A stretch of 7,872 nucleotides of DNA. Origin: Deltaproteobacteria bacterium (GTDB taxonomy: Bacteria > Desulfobacterota > Desulfobacteria > Desulfobacterales > SURF-15). The notes under the pieces were generated by a model. That model had not been told where the DNA came from, did not search any database, and worked only from the letters and a program-made list of their open reading frames with translations. The position numbers and the translations under genes were made by a program. Shown piece by piece: positions 5,504 through 7,872 of the stretch (positions within the stretch are counted from its first letter, which is position 1; every line of letters starts with the position of its first letter). The stretch lies in assembly GCA_024644775.1 (NCBI GenBank), contig JAHEHB010000256.1:1-7872 (forward strand), written 5' to 3'.

Positions 5504-6013
5504 TTAAAACCGGTCCGTTCGTGTGCGGACGTTTTTTTCTTCCTGTATCCTGAAAAAATCGACAAAATCTTCCACCATGTAGGCCAGCATCATCAAAGAA
5601 CCAACAGGAACCGAAAGAAAGACATAGAACCAGGGCAGCTGCAGCGCAGTGGTTTTGATATTATAGGTACTGAAAGAATGTTTGAAACCGAAATAAACCA
5701 GGAGCACCAATAGAAACATCATCAGCACCAGCGTGATCAACCGCAAAACGGTGCGCACGCTTTCCGGAAAGTAACGGGCGAGTGCGTCGATGCTCATATG
5801 GGCTTTGTGTTTGGTGGCAAGACCGGCTCCCAAAAAAATCAACCAGGCGAAACAAATGAGCGCAAGCTCCCCGCTCCAGATAAGCGGGTCGCGAAGAACA
5901 TACCGGAAAAACACACCCAGAAATACGCTAACGGTGATGGTTGCCCCCAGTATGATCACCAAAATGTTTTCCACCCCTGTGACGACGCTTACGATCAACT
6001 TCAGTGCCCGCAT
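5504..6013 (-). CDS. dctQ: TRAP transporter small permease DctQ
   Basis: A 169-residue membrane protein with four hydrophobic segments (about 15-37, 47-66, 87-110, 126-147), the DctQ pattern and size. Between segments 1 and 2 it has FFRYVLRDPLIWSGELALIC, the family's F-x-R-Y-x-x-x-x-P-x-x-W-x-x-E-x-A block, and then TKHKAHMSIDAL (67-78), matching the usual H-x-x-I/V-D motif. It pairs with DctM to form the membrane domain of the importer. A GAGGT about twelve bases before the ATG is a modest ribosome site. The gene lies 112 bases downstream of dctP, with a hairpin in the gap, and 39 bases upstream of dctM. Confidence 0.93.
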   Translation of the reverse strand: MRALKLIVSVVTGVENILVIILGATITVSVFLGVFFRYVLRDPLIWSGELALICFAWLIFLGAGLATKHKAHMSIDALARYFPESVRTVLRLITLVLMMFLLVLLVYFGFKHSFSTYNIKTTALQLPWFYVFLSVPVGSLMMLAYMVEDFVDFFRIQEEKNVRTRTDRF

Positions 6014-6070
6014 CTAAACAAACCTCGTAGTTTCTTCAAATAAATCATTGCTGCCCGACACGCATGGAAA

Positions 6071-6089
6071 GCGGGTAAGCCGAACCCGC
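6071..6089 (-). promoter_or_regulatory. Stem-loop between dctP and dctQ
   Basis: GCGGGT (6071-6076) and ACCCGC (6084-6089) form a 6-bp GC-rich stem with a seven-base loop on either strand. On the minus strand it lies 36 bases after the dctP stop and is followed by only TTT, so at most it is a weak or partial terminator. Such structures can protect the upstream mRNA or reduce read-through, giving more binding protein than permease. The structure is seen; the role is inferred. Confidence 0.5.
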
Positions 6090-6125
6090 CTCCCGTCTTC
6101 TCTTTACGGCGTTCGATCGGTTGCC

Positions 6126-7145
6126 TTACTTGGAATCAATGGTTTCCCGGAGCTCCTGATAAAGCCCCGGAGACCATTTATCCTTGAACATGCTATAAAC
6201 CCCCTCGGTCGCCTTCCGAAAAGCTTCGCGATCAACGTCGCGAATAATATTCGTTCCAGCGTTTTCGATATTTGAAACCAAACTGTTTTCCTCATCCTGC
6301 TGGAGCTTGGTGGCGTATTCGCCTGCAGCCAGCGTCTCCTCCTGGACGATCTTCTGATAATCGCCGGGAAGGCTTAAGAAGAATTTTTCGTTTATCACAA
6401 CAAAGTTGGACTGGAGCATGTGGCCGGTCATCATCACATATTTTTGGACTTCAAAAAATTTTTTAGCCCAAATGGTTGGAATCGGATTCTCCTCGCCGTC
6501 CACAACGCCTTGCTGAAGGGCGGTATAAACTTCTGAAAAATCAATGGGCGTCGGGCTTGCCCCCATGGCCTTAATGGTTTCCATAAATATGGGGATGTTC
6601 GGGGCTCGGATCTTCAGCCCTTTCATATCCTCGGGGCTTCTGACAGCGGTGTTGCGAGTAGTCAAGTGTCGCCAGCCCCAATACCAGTTGGCATCCAGCA
6701 CAATCATACCGTGATCCTGGCGAAGCTTGGCGTAGATTTTCTGGCCGAATGGCCCTTGCATGACCCGTTTGGCCTCTTCCCAGTCCTTCCAAACAAAGGG
6801 ACCGTTGAATATCTGGACATCCGGCTGAAAGACGCCAATGGATCCTGGGCTGGAATAAGCCATCTGGATCGCCCCGACCTTGGTAGCCTCGATGATATCG
6901 CGTTCAGACCCCAACTGCTCGCTGGGATATACCTGTACCTTTACCTCACCGTTGGTTTTTTTGGCGATTTGCTCACCCATCAGCAAAGCCGCCTTGTGTG
7001 TCGGCTCAGTGGGTTCCGCGCCGTGTGCCAATTTGATGACATAATTCTTAGCAGCCGCCGTTCCCGGGATGAAAGCGATCCCCAATGCAAGGATCACCAT
7101 GGCAGCCATTGCCGCATACCGGACCCATTTCATGTGACGATACAT
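6126..7145 (-). CDS. dctP: TRAP transporter periplasmic solute-binding protein DctP
   Basis: A 339-residue DctP-family (TRAP type) binding protein. Residues 1-32 form a signal peptide: basic start, hydrophobic core AAMAAMVILALGIAF, and probable cleavage after A-A-A before KNYV. The mature start YVIKLAHGAEPTEPTHKAA is typical, as is YPSEQLGSERDIIEATKVGA (73-92). RSPEDMKGLKIRAPN (169-183) contains R180, the conserved arginine that in this family usually pairs with a carboxylate on the ligand. IDFSEVYTALQQGVVDGEEN (201-220) is the other hallmark block. It should capture an organic acid in the periplasm and hand it to DctQM. A perfect AGGAGGT at 7152-7158, seven bases ahead, favours the ATG at 7145 over the internal one at 7133. 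It heads the operon. The ligand cannot be named from sequence. Confidence 0.95.
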   Translation of the reverse strand: MYRHMKWVRYAAMAAMVILALGIAFIPGTAAAKNYVIKLAHGAEPTEPTHKAALLMGEQIAKKTNGEVKVQVYPSEQLGSERDIIEATKVGAIQMAYSSPGSIGVFQPDVQIFNGPFVWKDWEEAKRVMQGPFGQKIYAKLRQDHGMIVLDANWYWGWRHLTTRNTAVRSPEDMKGLKIRAPNIPIFMETIKAMGASPTPIDFSEVYTALQQGVVDGEENPIPTIWAKKFFEVQKYVMMTGHMLQSNFVVINEKFFLSLPGDYQKIVQEETLAAGEYATKLQQDEENSLVSNIENAGTNIIRDVDREAFRKATEGVYSMFKDKWSPGLYQELRETIDSK

Positions 7146-7428
7146 GATAATACCTCCTCTTGTCTTTGTTTATTCAATTGAACCTGTCAAATACCATAGC
7201 GAAACAGTCTTTTTTATCGAATATTCTTCCCCCCTTTCCATCCACCTCCTTTCCGATACGTGCCATAAGAGATTTCACACTGTGGAGATACAGACGATCA
7301 GCAAATTCAAGAAACTGTATCAATGATCTATATTTCATATCTCCGATAGAAATCAATAATATTCATCAAAGATCAAATTCAAACGATCGAGTCACCCCGG
7401 GGAATTTCACCGCCACAGGACCGACTCA
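7146..7428. other. dctP upstream region: leader and unassigned promoter
   Basis: This 283-bp region should hold the operon promoter. Seen on the minus strand are the dctP ribosome site (7152-7158), a 10-bp palindrome TTCAATTGAA (7173-7182), a short leader ORF (listed separately), and a bulged stem at 7332-7353 (ATTTC/GAAAT with TATC/GATA). The best sigma-70 candidate is TTGATT (7351-7356) with TATAGA (7327-7332) at an 18-bp spacing, which is weak. TTGACA at 7185-7190 has no usable -10. CCCCGGGG at 7395-7402 is a perfect 8-bp palindrome. No RNA gene or riboswitch was recognised. Confidence 0.4.
7170..7241 (-). CDS. Possible short leader ORF ahead of dctP
   Basis: A 23-codon reading frame (begins MERGEEYS) ends 24 bases before the dctP start. 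It is preceded by AAAGGAGGTGG, an unusually strong ribosome-binding sequence in a region with no other gene. The spacing from GGAGG to the ATG is only three bases, which is short, so efficient initiation is doubtful. The peptide has no run of one amino acid that would suggest attenuation and resembles no family I know. It may be a chance ORF beside a purine-rich tract. Confidence 0.2.
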   Translation of the reverse strand: MERGEEYSIKKTVSLWYLTGSIE

Positions 7429-7872
7429 TCAAAGACAATCACTCGCCTCCGGTTCTTCGAGTTGAGGCGTGTGGCCGGACTCCCCTAACACTTCTAACCT
7501 TGCCCCCGGTATTCGATCGCGCATGTCCGCCGCCGTGCTCGGGGGTCCGGGCTTGATCATGGCGCCCCTGGATGATCAGCAAGGGACCGTGATCTGATAT
7601 AGGCGATCGAGCGTCGACGATCTCGCGTTGGATCGAAATGCCTCTACTGCTGCCTGGTGGGAAGCCATGAGTGCGATTTGCCGGAACCGGTCGAAATCTG
7701 CAGCCGATAAAAAGCGTCGGAAGAACCCTTGGACAAAGGGACGAACAGCATCCTCATCCCAAGGAGCCGCAGTGATGGCGTCGGCCTTGGCAAGCGCCGT
7801 TACGGGGTCGGCCATGACTGCGCCGGTTGACACCAGGAACAGACGGAGGAGCCTGCTCGAATGACGAAGGGC
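7429..7872 (-). pseudogene. Decayed alpha/beta-hydrolase gene, C-terminal part
   Basis: The minus-strand frame entering at the right edge reads ALRHSSRLLRLFLVSTGAVM and continues through a cap-like region (DEDAVRPFVQGFFRRFLSAA) to LDRLYQITVP, the usual strand before the catalytic acid of alpha/beta hydrolases. An in-frame TGA (7576-7578) then stops it. In the neighbouring frame (7529-7579) the text continues as LIIQGRHDQARTPEHGG, holding the probable catalytic Asp. The original frame resumes at 7527 with DMRDRIPGARLEVLGESGHT, holding the catalytic His, and ends at a TGA about ten residues short of the usual end. Two opposite single-base shifts about 50 bases apart explain this. The 5' part lies beyond the window. 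Sequencing error is the alternative to true decay. Confidence 0.8.

Noticed and set aside
7253..7270. Sigma-54 promoter at TGGCACG (minus strand)
   Set aside because: The -24 half matches but the required GC at -12 is absent (GGAA instead).
7174..7356. 60-codon minus-strand reading frame with a TTG start upstream of dctP
   Set aside because: No ribosome site at its start, no family likeness, and it overlaps the likely promoter and leader.
7628..7864. 78-codon plus-strand reading frame at the right edge
   Set aside because: It is the antisense of the alpha/beta-hydrolase remnant, which shows clear family sequence on the minus strand.
1..7872. CRISPR array, insertion sequence, rRNA or intact tRNA
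   Set aside because: I found no direct-repeat array, no transposase reading frame or terminal repeats, and no complete RNA gene on either strand.

Overview
The window looks like an accessory stretch of a Gram-negative, probably anaerobic bacterium. A Desulfobacterota (old Deltaproteobacteria) host is my guess from the style of the TRAP transporter, the VapBC pair and the mixed AT/GC composition; no marker gene here proves it. Nothing resembles a phage, insertion sequence or CRISPR array, and I see no clearly new defence or biosynthetic system.

Left part (1-1292). A minus-strand gene starts at 45 and runs off the left edge. Its 15 visible residues fit the N-terminus of an AAA/DUF4143-type ATPase, and a promoter with a 26-bp near-perfect palindrome lies in front of it. 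A gene-poor stretch follows, holding a tRNA 3'-end-like fragment (239-266) and a 13-bp-arm hairpin (331-365). Two plus-strand genes come next: a 70-aa DUF2007-like protein and a 180-aa DinB-family metal-binding four-helix protein.

Middle (1293-2687). A type II toxin-antitoxin operon on the minus strand encodes a ribbon-helix-helix antitoxin (vapB/fitA type) and a PIN-domain toxin (vapC), joined by a TAATG stop/start overlap. Its promoter has a perfect TTGACA box with three palindromic boxes spaced about two helical turns apart, which suggests cooperative autorepression. The next ~515 bp has no confident gene, only a short hairpin and a 53-codon ORF that may be a gene remnant.

Right part (2688-7872). 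Five minus-strand genes form a likely operon read from right to left: dctP (periplasmic binding protein), dctQ (small permease), dctM (large permease), an MFS transporter and a small cupin. DctPQM should import an organic anion, driven by an ion gradient. The MFS protein and cupin are closely spaced behind it and probably act on the same or a related compound, but the substrate cannot be read from the sequence. A hairpin in the 112-bp dctP-dctQ gap could allow more binding protein than permease to be made. Upstream of dctP, at the right edge, is a decayed minus-strand alpha/beta-hydrolase gene with two compensating frameshifts, an in-frame stop and a shortened C-terminus.
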